Positions 36,405 to 44,786 of a DNA stretch of 64,000 nt are shown here, in pieces; the stretch's first letter is position 1; each line of letters opens with the position of its first letter. A program made the translations under genes and the position numbers. The notes under the pieces are model-generated. The model was not told the DNA's origin and did no database searches. It saw only the letters and a program-made list of their open reading frames with translations. Location of the stretch: the NCBI RefSeq assembly GCF_003696315.1, contig NZ_RFFN01000006.1:124001-188000 (forward strand). Direction: 5' to 3'. The stretch comes from Pseudomonas songnenensis. GTDB lineage: Bacteria; Pseudomonadota; Gammaproteobacteria; Pseudomonadales; Pseudomonadaceae.

Positions 36405-36423
36405 CGCAACGAAAACGATTATC
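36405..36423 (-). promoter_or_regulatory. Candidate Fur box
   Basis: On the minus strand the sequence is GATAATCGTTTTCGTTGCG. Its first half matches the GATAAT unit of the Fur consensus and overall about 11 of 19 bases agree. Its position just before a siderophore receptor supports iron control, but the match is partial. Confidence 0.5.
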
Positions 36424-36574
36424 AAATAGAAGGTGATCTCAACTGGTCGCCTGTTTGGCGGGTTGCGGCAGGGCACGGTGGGCGCCGATCAGCGCGAGCT
36501 CAGGTCCGCAGGCACACCGGGTTCGAGGCTGCTGCCCAGCGGCTCGGGCGTCCGATCCGGCGTCTGCCCGGTGT

Positions 36575-38125
36575 TCAGGTGGCGGCGATGACGATACGAT
36601 CGCGCCCGGCTCTTTTCGCCCGATAGAGCGCTTCGTCCGCGGCCTTGAAGGTCGCCTCGGGCGATGCATGGTTGCCGCTGCAGGCGATGCCGATGGATGC
36701 CGTTACCGGGGTTCCGGTCGGGCTGACGGTCTGTCGCAGTCGGGCAAGCAGACGTTCTGCTGCGATGCTGGCGCCGCTGGCGTCGGTTTCGGGCAGCAGC
36801 ATGAGAAATTCCTCGCCGCCCATTCGGCACAGCACGTCGGTGGGGCGCGAACATTCCCTCATGATTTCGGCAAGAAAGCGCAGCACCGCGTCGCCCACGT
36901 CATGGCCGTGCTGATCGTTCACCTGCTTGAAGTGATCGATATCCAGCGTCACGGCCGCGTAGCGCTGGTCGAGCAGATCGAACTGCTTGAGCGCGAACGC
37001 CATGCCCCGACGGTTACGCAGGCCGGTCAGTGGATCGGTCATGGATGCAGCCTCCAGCGCGACCATCTTCTGCTGCAGCAGGGAGACGCCTGCAAGCATC
37101 GCGACCTTCAATCGCGATACCTCGAAGTACCAGGAGTTGACGGTTGATATCCGGCTTGCTGCCTCCGGTGCGCCCCAATGTTCGGCGGTATCGGCCAGTG
37201 CGCGGATCGGTGCGGAAATGAGTCTGGACAGCCACCAGAACACCGCGAGCGAGAACAGGGCAAAGGGCACGGCGTTGAGCAGGGTCGTGCGTGCCAGCTC
37301 TGCGAGCTTTGCTGTGATGGCCGCGGTCGGTCGCTGCGCGACGATGCCCCAGCCGGTGCTCTGGATTGGCGCATAGCCGGCGAGCATATCCACTCCCAGC
37401 GTATTGATGACGCGCTGACCCCCTTCGTGACCCAGCAGCACGCGTTGCACCACGGCGTTGCTCGACACGTTCTGCCCGACCCGCTGCCCATCTTCATGGA
37501 AGATCAGGTTGCCCTGGGTATCGACGACATAGAGGTACGAGCCATCGCGGTGGTAATGCACGCCAAGCAGCTCATGCAGTACGTTGCGTTCGCGCAGGAA
37601 CAGCGAGGCGCTGATGTAACCGAGGTAGCTGCCGTCCGGTGCGAAGATCGGGTGCGTCACGGCGAGCAGGTAGGTGCCATCCGTGGCTACGTAGGGGTCG
37701 GTTATCAACGGAGCGCGCAGGGTAAGCGCTTGCGTCGCACCCACGCTGTTGACCGTGATGCCGACCAGCGAGGCGCTCTCGGGCGATGCCGAAACGATTT
37801 GCCCGTTGGCGCTGATGATGACGGCCCTGCTGAACTGGTCGCCCTTGAGCTTGAGGCGCGCGGTTTGTGCGTCGCGCCAGTCCTTGTCGTCGAAACGCGT
37901 CGACAGCGATTCCGCCGCGTAGGCCAGCTCACGGCGGCTGTTGAGGAAAAAGCGGTCGGTGATGTCGGCCAGCTTGCGTGCGTAGGCGCGGTTGGCCTCC
38001 AGGGTCTGCTCGAACAGCTGATCACGCTGGGTGAAATAGCCGGCGAAGAAACTGTTGCCGAACGTCAGGAAGCCGGCAAGCAAAGCCAGCAACAGCGTGA
38101 GTTTCTGTAGGTCCAGCTTGTACAT
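36575..38125 (-). CDS. Membrane diguanylate cyclase with Cache sensor
   Basis: The ATG at 38125 gives 516 residues; in-frame ATGs up to 64 codons earlier add no domain and no ribosome site. Two membrane helices (about 8-28 and 290-312) flank a periplasmic dCache-type ligand domain. The cytoplasmic C-terminus is a GGDEF domain whose active site reads GGEEF, which is catalytically competent in this family. An inhibitory I-site is present, RPTD five residues before GGEEF. It makes cyclic di-GMP in response to an external signal and is feedback-inhibited. Confidence 0.9.
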   Translation of the reverse strand: MYKLDLQKLTLLLALLAGFLTFGNSFFAGYFTQRDQLFEQTLEANRAYARKLADITDRFFLNSRRELAYAAESLSTRFDDKDWRDAQTARLKLKGDQFSRAVIISANGQIVSASPESASLVGITVNSVGATQALTLRAPLITDPYVATDGTYLLAVTHPIFAPDGSYLGYISASLFLRERNVLHELLGVHYHRDGSYLYVVDTQGNLIFHEDGQRVGQNVSSNAVVQRVLLGHEGGQRVINTLGVDMLAGYAPIQSTGWGIVAQRPTAAITAKLAELARTTLLNAVPFALFSLAVFWWLSRLISAPIRALADTAEHWGAPEAASRISTVNSWYFEVSRLKVAMLAGVSLLQQKMVALEAASMTDPLTGLRNRRGMAFALKQFDLLDQRYAAVTLDIDHFKQVNDQHGHDVGDAVLRFLAEIMRECSRPTDVLCRMGGEEFLMLLPETDASGASIAAERLLARLRQTVSPTGTPVTASIGIACSGNHASPEATFKAADEALYRAKRAGRDRIVIAAT

Positions 38126-38304
38126 GAACGCGTCCGGTACTCTGAAAGGCATGCGTGGCATCGGCCGGCTGAAAATGCCAGTCGATCGTGCGAGCCAGGC
38201 GCTGCTGGATCGAATCATACATGGCTGAAGCCTGCGCGCGGCGGCTGTGATGCATGCCTCTCCGGCTGGTGCGTGCGGATCTGGGGCGTTTAGCGGCTTG
38301 CACA

Positions 38305-38330
38305 AACAGGCCCGCAATCGCGGGCCTGTT
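38305..38330 (-). terminator. Terminator of the flavin monooxygenase gene
   Basis: A perfect 11-bp stem, AACAGGCCCGC/GCGGGCCTGTT with a 4-base loop, lies 20 bases beyond the monooxygenase stop. On the minus strand it runs into TTTGTG. Confidence 0.8.
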
Positions 38331-38349
38331 GTGTCCGGCGGGTGAGTTG

Positions 38350-40230
38350 TCAGCCCTGGTGATAGCTCGGCGCGAGCTTGTAGACCGAGGTATCCAGCCC
38401 CTCGAAGCGCGCCTTCAGCTGCAGTGCCAGGTACAGCGAGTAGTGCCGTGACTGGTGCAGGTTACCGCCGTGGAACCACAGGTTCTGCTGCTGGGTGGGC
38501 TTCCACATGTTGCGCAGTTCACCTTCATACGGGCCCGGGTCCTTGGTGGTGCCGGAACCCAGTCCCCAGCAGCGGCCGACCTTGTCGGCGACATCCTGGG
38601 AGATCAGCCGCGCCGCCCAGCCGTTCATCGAGCCGTAGCCGGTGGCATAGACGATCAGATCGGCCGGCAGGCGGCTGCCATCGTTGAGTACCACGGCATC
38701 CGGCTCGATGTGATCGACGCCGAGGCCAGGCCCGCTTTTCAGCTTGATGGTGCCGTCGGCGATCAGCTCGCAGGCGCCGACGTCGATGTAGTAGCCCGAT
38801 CCGCGGCGCACGTACTTGAGGAACAGGCCGGATTCGTCATCGCCGAAGTCGAGCATGAAGCCCGCTGCAGCCAGGCGATCGTAGAAGGCCTTGTCGCGCT
38901 CCTTGACCTGCTCGAAGGCCTGGCGATGGAACTGCGGCAGCACCTTGTAGGGGATCGAGGCGAACAGCATGTCGGCCTTGTCGGTGGTCAGTCCGCTCTC
39001 GACCGCATCCTCCGAATAGAGCGGGCCGAAGACCACGTCCATCAACGTATCGGAGCGCACGATATGGGTGCTGGAGCGCTGCACCATGGTGACGTCCGCG
39101 CCGTTCTCCACCAGGTCTGCGCAAATGTCATGAGCCGAATTGTTGGCACCGATGACCACCGCGCGCTTGCCACGCCAAACGTCGCCGCCGGGATGCTGGC
39201 TGGAATGGTGCTGCTGGCCGGCGAAGGTTTCCGCACCCGGATAGACCGGCACGTTGGGCACGCCGGACATGCCGGTGGCAAGGATCAGCTGCGCGGGCTT
39301 GAGCGTCATTGGTTTGCCGTCGCGCAGCACCTCGACCGTCCAGCGGCCCTCGGCTTCGTCGAAGCTCGCCTTCACGCATTCGGTTTTCGCCCAGTAGTTC
39401 AGCTCCATGACCTTGGCGTACATCTCCAGCCAGTCACCGATCTGGTCCTTGGGTGTGAAGATCGGCCAGTGGTCGGGGAAGGGCAGGTAGGGCATGTGGT
39501 CGTACCAGACCGGGTCGTGCAGGCACAGCGATTTGTAACGGCCGCGCCACTGGTCGCCGGGGCGCTCGGCCTTGTCGACGATCAGCGTCGGCACGCCGAG
39601 GCGCTTGAGCCGCGCACCGAGGCCGAGGCCGCCCTGGCCTCCGCCGATGACCAGGCAGTAGGGCTGTTCGGTGATGCCCAGCGCGGCTTCCTCGTCGCGG
39701 CGCTTTTCCAGCCAGTTGCGCTTGTCGGCCAGGCCGTGGCCGTGTGCGGCGCCCAGTGGGCGACGGCGTCCGAGCGGTTCCTCGTGCCCCTTGAGTTCAC
39801 GCATGGTGGTCAGCAGCGTCCAGCACAGGCCGTCCTTCAGCCGCACATAACCCTTGCCGCGGGCGACATCGGTTTCCAGGCTGATCCACCCTTCGAGCAC
39901 GCCGTCAGCCAGGCTCGCCTCGCCTTCGAGCTTCCAGTTGTCCGGCTGGGTGGCTTGCAGACGGCTTTCCAGCATGTCGCGAATGTCGGCCTTGCCTTCG
40001 AGGGTGACCAGGTTCCAGCTGAACAGCACCAGGTCACGCCAGTGGCAGTCGTCGGCGAACAGCTCAAGCGTGCCGTCGATGTCGCGCTGCGCCAGTCGCT
40101 GGCCGAGGCGTTCGACCCAGGCGGCCAGTTGTTCGGTAGGTGTGCGGGTGACGCTGGCCTGGCTGTCGCCGCCGAGGTCGCTGCCGTAATCGGTTTTCAG
40201 ATCGAAGGGAACGTCGTTGCTGGGACGCAT
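38350..40230 (-). CDS. Class B flavin monooxygenase with N-terminal SnoaL-like domain
   Basis: The start at 40230 is fixed by AGGAGA 7 bases upstream, giving 626 residues. Residues about 20-140 form a SnoaL/NTF2-like domain (LAQRDIDGTLELFADDCHWRD). The rest is a class B flavoprotein monooxygenase: FAD loop VIGGGQGGLGLGARL, fingerprint FAGQQHHSSQHP (FxGxxxHSxxHP), NADPH loop VIGANNSAHDIC, and VYATGYG. Such enzymes oxygenate ketones (Baeyer-Villiger) or N/S atoms. The substrate is unknown. A sigma-54-type promoter and a divergent activator gene suggest induction by that substrate. Confidence 0.88.
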   Translation of the reverse strand: MRPSNDVPFDLKTDYGSDLGGDSQASVTRTPTEQLAAWVERLGQRLAQRDIDGTLELFADDCHWRDLVLFSWNLVTLEGKADIRDMLESRLQATQPDNWKLEGEASLADGVLEGWISLETDVARGKGYVRLKDGLCWTLLTTMRELKGHEEPLGRRRPLGAAHGHGLADKRNWLEKRRDEEAALGITEQPYCLVIGGGQGGLGLGARLKRLGVPTLIVDKAERPGDQWRGRYKSLCLHDPVWYDHMPYLPFPDHWPIFTPKDQIGDWLEMYAKVMELNYWAKTECVKASFDEAEGRWTVEVLRDGKPMTLKPAQLILATGMSGVPNVPVYPGAETFAGQQHHSSQHPGGDVWRGKRAVVIGANNSAHDICADLVENGADVTMVQRSSTHIVRSDTLMDVVFGPLYSEDAVESGLTTDKADMLFASIPYKVLPQFHRQAFEQVKERDKAFYDRLAAAGFMLDFGDDESGLFLKYVRRGSGYYIDVGACELIADGTIKLKSGPGLGVDHIEPDAVVLNDGSRLPADLIVYATGYGSMNGWAARLISQDVADKVGRCWGLGSGTTKDPGPYEGELRNMWKPTQQQNLWFHGGNLHQSRHYSLYLALQLKARFEGLDTSVYKLAPSYHQG

Positions 40231-40283
40231 GGTGGTTCTCCTGGTCATTGTTGTTATTCACGGGGATACCGTGCTTGCAGCAG

Positions 40284-40299
40284 AGCAAGCGGCGGGCCA
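40284..40299 (-). promoter_or_regulatory. Sigma-54 (-24/-12) promoter for the monooxygenase
   Basis: On the minus strand the sequence TGGCCCG-CCGC-TTGCT matches the TGGCACG-N4-TTGCW consensus with one mismatch and correct GG-N10-GC spacing. It would start a message about 40-45 bases before the monooxygenase ATG. The divergent gene encodes a sigma-54 activator. A weaker second copy of the same pattern lies about 16 bases upstream. Confidence 0.65.
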
Positions 40300-40487
40300 G
40301 CAAGCGGCGCACCGCGTCGTGGCTGGCCTGGAGTCGTATCGGGACTGGCCGGTCGAGACTGCGCTGCGCCATCCCTGGCGCGGCGGGGGTGACACTCTGT
40401 ACCAGCCGTGGCACAGCATGCGGTGGCCGGGCGATTGGCCTATGCTGGGCGCGAAACCGCCTCGAAACACTGCGGAGAACAACAAGA

Positions 40488-42377
40488 ATGACCTCTCGCC
40501 TCAGTCAGCATGCGCACCAGGTCCTCAGCTTCGGTGAAGGCACCGCAGCCAGCCAGGGCCCCGCTGCCGATCCCGCCATTGCGCGTTCCTGGCGCCGTTG
40601 CCTGGAACAGCATCAGCTCGACCCGACCAGCCCGCGTGCGCCCTGCGTGATCGAGCGTCCGCGACTGAATGAGCACCGCGAGCGCCTCGATCGGGTCATT
40701 GCCGTCGCCCACTGGCAGATGAACAGCCTCCATCAACAGCTGGGCAGCAGCGGCCATGCGGTGTTGCTGACCGACGCCAGCGGTGTGGTGATCGACAGCG
40801 TGGCCGATCAGGCCGAGCGCGCGGAATTCCAGCGCGCCGGGCTCTGGCTCGGGGCGGTGTGGAACGAGGCGACCGAGGGCACCAATGGCGTCGGCCTGTG
40901 CCTGCTGGAACGCCAGGCGCTGACCATCCGGCGTGACGAGCATTTCCGCGGCCGGCATGCGGCGCTGACCTGTTCGGCGAGCCCGGTGTTCGATGCCGAG
41001 GGTGGCCTGCTCGCCGTGCTCAATGTGTCGTCGGCGCGCGAAGACCTGTCGCGCCAGCGGCGTTTTCACACCATGGCGCTGACCAATCTCTCGGCCAAAC
41101 TCATCGAGAGCTGCTTCTTCCTGCAGCATTGCGAGGGCGACTACCTGCTGCGCTTCCATGCCCAGCCCGAATACATCGGCCTGCTCAGCGAAGGCCTGCT
41201 GGCGTTCGATGGCGACGGGCGCATCACGACCATCAACGAAACCGCGCTGAACCTGCTGGCGAGCAACCGCGAAGCACTACTGGGCCAACCGCTGGAAACT
41301 GTTCTGGATGTGCGTCTGGAGCAATTGCTGCAGCGCGCCAGACCGCAGCCCGGCACCTGCTGGCCGCTGCATACCCACAACGGTCAGCGGTTGTACTGCC
41401 AGTTGCGCGGACCGCAGATGCGCGTGGTGGCCGCGCCGCCGAAAGAAGCGGCAGCGCAGGTGGGTGGTCTGTGCCTGCTCGACCCGTCAATGCGCGCAGA
41501 TTTCGGCCGCGCGCTGAAGGTTCTCGAGCGGGACGTGCCGGTGCTGCTGCAAGGCGAAACCGGCACCGGCAAGGAGGCGTTCGCCAGCGCGCTGCATCGC
41601 GCCAGCCGCCGCGCCGGCCGGCCGTTCGTGGCGCTCAACTGCGCGGCGATTCCCGAGACGCTGATCGAAAGCGAACTGTTCGGCTATCGCGGTGGCAGTT
41701 TCACCGGCGCGCGGCGCGAGGGCATGGTCGGCAAGCTGGAGCAGGCCAACGGCGGCATTCTCTTTCTCGACGAGATTGGCGACATGCCGCTGGCGCTACA
41801 GACGCGCTTGCTGCGGGTGCTGGAGGAGCGCAAGGTCACGCCACTGGGGGCAGCCGCACCGACCGAATTGAACATCCGCCTGATCAGCGCCAGTCATCAC
41901 GACCTGCGCACACTGGTCGCCAGCGGCGCGTTCCGTGAAGACCTGTATTACCGGCTCGGCGGGCTGATGATCGCGTTGCCGCCACTGCGCGAGCGCAGCG
42001 ACAAGGCGCAACTGCTCGACCATCTGCTGAGCGAAGAAGCCCAGGGCGAATCGATCTGCCTCGACCCGGCCGCGCGGCAGGCGTTGCTCGCTTACAGGTG
42101 GCCGGGCAACGTTCGGCAGATGCGCAACCTGCTGCGCACATTGGTAGCGCTGAGCGAGCAGGGCCGCATCGCCGTCGATGAGGTACTGGCTGTGCTGCCG
42201 GCCGAGATCGGCGAGGTGGATGCAATGCGCGATCCGTTGCAGTCGGCCGAGCGCGAGGCTTTGCTGAGCGTGCTGCGCGAGCGGCACTGGCAGGTCAGCC
42301 GGGTTGCCGAACAGCTCGGGATCAGCCGCAACACGCTCTATCGCAAGCTGCGCAAGCACGGCATCTCGCGCAACTGA
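40488..42377 (+). CDS. AcoR-type sigma-54-dependent transcriptional activator
   Basis: The ATG at 40488 has GGAG 10 bases upstream and gives 629 residues. Domains: GAF-type sensor (about 60-220), PAS-like linker (about 230-330), AAA+ domain with Walker A GETGTGKE near residue 356 and the sigma-54 contact loop GSFTGA at 403-408 (Ser replaces the usual second residue Ala), and a Fis-type helix-turn-helix at the end (VSRVAEQLGISRNTLYRKL). It should activate the divergent monooxygenase gene from its -24/-12 promoter when its GAF ligand is present. Confidence 0.92.
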   Translation: MTSRLSQHAHQVLSFGEGTAASQGPAADPAIARSWRRCLEQHQLDPTSPRAPCVIERPRLNEHRERLDRVIAVAHWQMNSLHQQLGSSGHAVLLTDASGVVIDSVADQAERAEFQRAGLWLGAVWNEATEGTNGVGLCLLERQALTIRRDEHFRGRHAALTCSASPVFDAEGGLLAVLNVSSAREDLSRQRRFHTMALTNLSAKLIESCFFLQHCEGDYLLRFHAQPEYIGLLSEGLLAFDGDGRITTINETALNLLASNREALLGQPLETVLDVRLEQLLQRARPQPGTCWPLHTHNGQRLYCQLRGPQMRVVAAPPKEAAAQVGGLCLLDPSMRADFGRALKVLERDVPVLLQGETGTGKEAFASALHRASRRAGRPFVALNCAAIPETLIESELFGYRGGSFTGARREGMVGKLEQANGGILFLDEIGDMPLALQTRLLRVLEERKVTPLGAAAPTELNIRLISASHHDLRTLVASGAFREDLYYRLGGLMIALPPLRERSDKAQLLDHLLSEEAQGESICLDPAARQALLAYRWPGNVRQMRNLLRTLVALSEQGRIAVDEVLAVLPAEIGEVDAMRDPLQSAEREALLSVLRERHWQVSRVAEQLGISRNTLYRKLRKHGISRN

Positions 42378-42380
42378 AAG

Positions 42381-42400
42381 GCGGGCGCGAACGCCCGCCG
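42381..42400. terminator. Stem-loop between convergent genes
   Basis: The perfect 8-bp stem GGCGGGCG/CGCCCGCC with loop CGAA sits between the stops of the activator gene and the lpxR-like gene. It lacks a T-run and may act in both directions. Confidence 0.5.
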
Positions 42401-42408
42401 TCACGGTG

Positions 42409-43392
42409 TCAGAGCGCGGTGGACAGGGTGATCGAACCGAACTGGTCGTGTTCCCGCTGGCTCTGGAATTCACGGGTGCGCCAGACGTTGGCGAATGCCA
42501 GTTGCCAGCGGCTCCAGGTCAGTGCCACGCCGACCTTGGCATCCCCGACCCACTCGCGGCGGTCAACCGAATGGCTGTCCTCGAAGGTGTTGCCGTCGAG
42601 CAGCATGTTGTGCGCCATGTAGCGGCCTTCAAGATTGGCGAAGCCGTACCAGGCGAAATCCCCACCCGGCCGGAAGAACTGGCTGCCGCTCTGCGCCGGC
42701 GTCACTGCCGGAATGCTGAAGCTGCGCTGCAGGTTCTGCCCCAGGCGCAGGCCCAGCCCGGCAGAGCCATAGCGATAGAGGTTGCCGAGGGCGAAGCCCA
42801 CGCTCGGGCCATATTCCAGCTCCAGCCCGGCGAAGCGTTCCTGCAACCACCAGCGGTGTTGATAACCCAGGTTGACGAAGGGTTCGTTTTCCAGCTGGTT
42901 GTCCCAACCATTGGGTTCGTCGCTGTTGGTGGCCTTGTGCACGGCGCGTTGCAGGCGCTTGCCTCCGGCGGCCGGGCCGACGATGCCGACATCCAGATGC
43001 AGGCTCTGCGCGCCCCGCCAGCCGTCGTGCTGGGTGTCGGAGAACATCGACATGCCGGCGAACAGCAGGCCGGCATAAGGACGGTCGTCATCGATCAGCG
43101 CTCGGGTTTCGATTTCCTCCGGCGTGTAAATCTGATGACCGAAGCGATAGGCGACGTTGTCGACTGCCGCGCCCGACCAGCCGGGCAGCAGATCGGCGAA
43201 GCGCCGCGTCCAGCTCTGGTCGTCCGGCTCGAAGCCCCAGATCACTTCCAGCCCATTGCTGTAATGACCATCGCTGCCCCTGGCGATGATGTCGTTCTCC
43301 ACCTTCAGCGACAGGATGTCGGCCTGGCCGATGGCAGGGGCGGCGATGGTTGCAGCGAGCAGGCACGAGCACAGCAAAGAACGAGAATGCAT
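42409..43392 (-). CDS. LpxR-family lipid A deacylase
   Basis: This 327-residue outer-membrane protein has a signal peptide (about 1-23, ending IGQA). The mature N-terminus shows the LpxR active-site pattern KVENDIIARGSDGHYSNG, with the Asn-Asp pair of the family. The remainder is a beta-barrel with repeated aromatic girdles, ending QFGSITLSTAL. LpxR removes the 3'-acyloxyacyl group of lipid A at the outer membrane. The gene has AGGAG 7 bases before its ATG. It follows an envelope-acylation operon on the same strand, 77 bases away. Confidence 0.88.
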   Translation of the reverse strand: MHSRSLLCSCLLAATIAAPAIGQADILSLKVENDIIARGSDGHYSNGLEVIWGFEPDDQSWTRRFADLLPGWSGAAVDNVAYRFGHQIYTPEEIETRALIDDDRPYAGLLFAGMSMFSDTQHDGWRGAQSLHLDVGIVGPAAGGKRLQRAVHKATNSDEPNGWDNQLENEPFVNLGYQHRWWLQERFAGLELEYGPSVGFALGNLYRYGSAGLGLRLGQNLQRSFSIPAVTPAQSGSQFFRPGGDFAWYGFANLEGRYMAHNMLLDGNTFEDSHSVDRREWVGDAKVGVALTWSRWQLAFANVWRTREFQSQREHDQFGSITLSTAL

Positions 43393-43469
43393 GGTCAGAC
43401 TCCTGGCTTACGTTCTTGTTTGTATGTTCTTTCTCGGACCTTGACCTCGCGGGGCGGTTCGCTTGAACC

Positions 43470-44534
43470 CTATGGCGCACCGAATCTGCTGCTTCCGGCC
43501 AGTACCGATTCGCCAAGCCTAGCCTGTTCCGACTCACGCAGTTGCTCGGCAAGCGCATTGGAAAAGCCTTCTACCGCGGACCAGCGCAGATGGATGGCGT
43601 CGACGAAGGCAGCGGGCGGAGCGACCCATTCGCGATCGGCGTTCCAGTATTGCGCGCCGGCATTGCCGGCGATGGCGGCCGTCAGCTTTTCGTCGAAACG
43701 GGTGAGGAAGCTGCCATCGGCATCGACCTTGGCCTTCCACTGCGGATGCAGCGGTGTGGATACGACGAGCAGCTGGCGTTGCTCCGCCTGCAAACGCGCG
43801 GACAGCGTGCCCAGCGCAGCGAAGCAGCTGTTATCCAGCGCGTCAGGCTTGCCATAGAACAGGCCCCGATCACCCCGGGGCTCGAGCGGCCCGTCGCCGT
43901 GACGGGTGAACACCAGCGGGTCCCATTCGATCTCGTTGGCCCGTTGCGCCTTGACCGTCTGCGCGTTGCGCAACAGCGAACGTGGCGAGAAGTAGCGCAT
44001 GTAGTAACCCCAGCGTGAGGCCTGCTGATAAACGTAGTGATCGGCATCCTCGCGGTCGAACACCGCATCCGGCACTTTCCAGCAGCCGGCGAAGTCCAGC
44101 GGATCGACGATCATCACCACCTGACGGACGCTGGGTTCACGGTCGAGCAGCCAGTTGGCGACATAGGTCGACTGGTTGGCGTGCAGGCCGCAGAACGCAC
44201 CGTTGAGCGGGCGCAGGCCGGGCGTCTGCTCGATCAGCACGTCACCATCGACATGGCGCCAGGCGACCGAGGAACCGACGATCAGCAGGTTCGGATCGGC
44301 GATGGGGTTGTGCCGCAGAAAGTGCAGCTTTTCGTCCACACACAGGCTGTTGGAGAAGGCCGGTGGCGGCAGGTTGTCGGTGTGATTGAGCCAGGCGAGC
44401 AGGGCGGCAAAGCCGCCGAGCATCCCGAACAGCCCGGCGAACATGCCCAGCAGGTAGCCGGCACGGAACGGCCGCCGGTCTGCCTCGGCCCGGGCGGCAT
44501 CGCCGCCCGGGCATGTATCGACGGATCTGGCCAT
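43470..44534 (-). CDS. Membrane-anchored SGNH-type (DltD/AlgJ-like) protein
   Basis: This 354-residue protein has one N-terminal membrane helix (about 28-48) and a periplasmic domain. Residues 83-89 read LLIVGSS, a candidate nucleophile motif (S88/S89), and near the end VDAIHLRW gives the D-x-x-H pair (D312, H315) of SGNH hydrolases. It thus looks like DltD or AlgJ/AlgX, which act at the last step of polymer acylation. It begins 3 bases after the ACP stop and is the last gene of the MBOAT-FkbH-ACP-SGNH operon. The family match is by motif only. Confidence 0.7.
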   Translation of the reverse strand: MARSVDTCPGGDAARAEADRRPFRAGYLLGMFAGLFGMLGGFAALLAWLNHTDNLPPPAFSNSLCVDEKLHFLRHNPIADPNLLIVGSSVAWRHVDGDVLIEQTPGLRPLNGAFCGLHANQSTYVANWLLDREPSVRQVVMIVDPLDFAGCWKVPDAVFDREDADHYVYQQASRWGYYMRYFSPRSLLRNAQTVKAQRANEIEWDPLVFTRHGDGPLEPRGDRGLFYGKPDALDNSCFAALGTLSARLQAEQRQLLVVSTPLHPQWKAKVDADGSFLTRFDEKLTAAIAGNAGAQYWNADREWVAPPAAFVDAIHLRWSAVEGFSNALAEQLRESEQARLGESVLAGSSRFGAP

Positions 44535-44537
44535 GAC

Positions 44538-44786
44538 TCAACGCCCTCCGAGTTTGGTCTGGATCAGTTGCGCGAAGTGGCCGACGTTCTTCAGCGATTC
44601 CAGTTCGGCGGTGCGGAACTTGATGCCGAAGCGTTGCTCGGCGGCCACGATCAGCAGGACATGGGTCTGGCTGTCCCAGCCATCGATGTCGTCGGCGGTG
44701 GTTTCGGAGATGAGGACGATATCGTCATCGTCGAACACGTCGTGGAAGACCTGGGTCAGCGCCTGGAGAATTTCCCTTTCGTTCAT
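44538..44786 (-). CDS. Acyl carrier protein
   Basis: This 82-residue acidic helical protein has the phosphopantetheine site GWDSQTH with Ser39. It overlaps the FkbH stop by four bases (ATGA), so the two are coupled. In this operon it should carry the unit loaded by the FkbH-type enzyme and donate it to the MBOAT acyltransferase. It is not the fatty acid synthesis AcpP, whose motif is DSL. Confidence 0.9.
   Translation of the reverse strand: MNEREILQALTQVFHDVFDDDDIVLISETTADDIDGWDSQTHVLLIVAAEQRFGIKFRTAELESLKNVGHFAQLIQTKLGGR

Noticed and set aside
38455..40392. 645-codon open frame opposite the monooxygenase
   Set aside because: The minus-strand gene has full FMO motifs and a ribosome site; the plus-strand frame has none.
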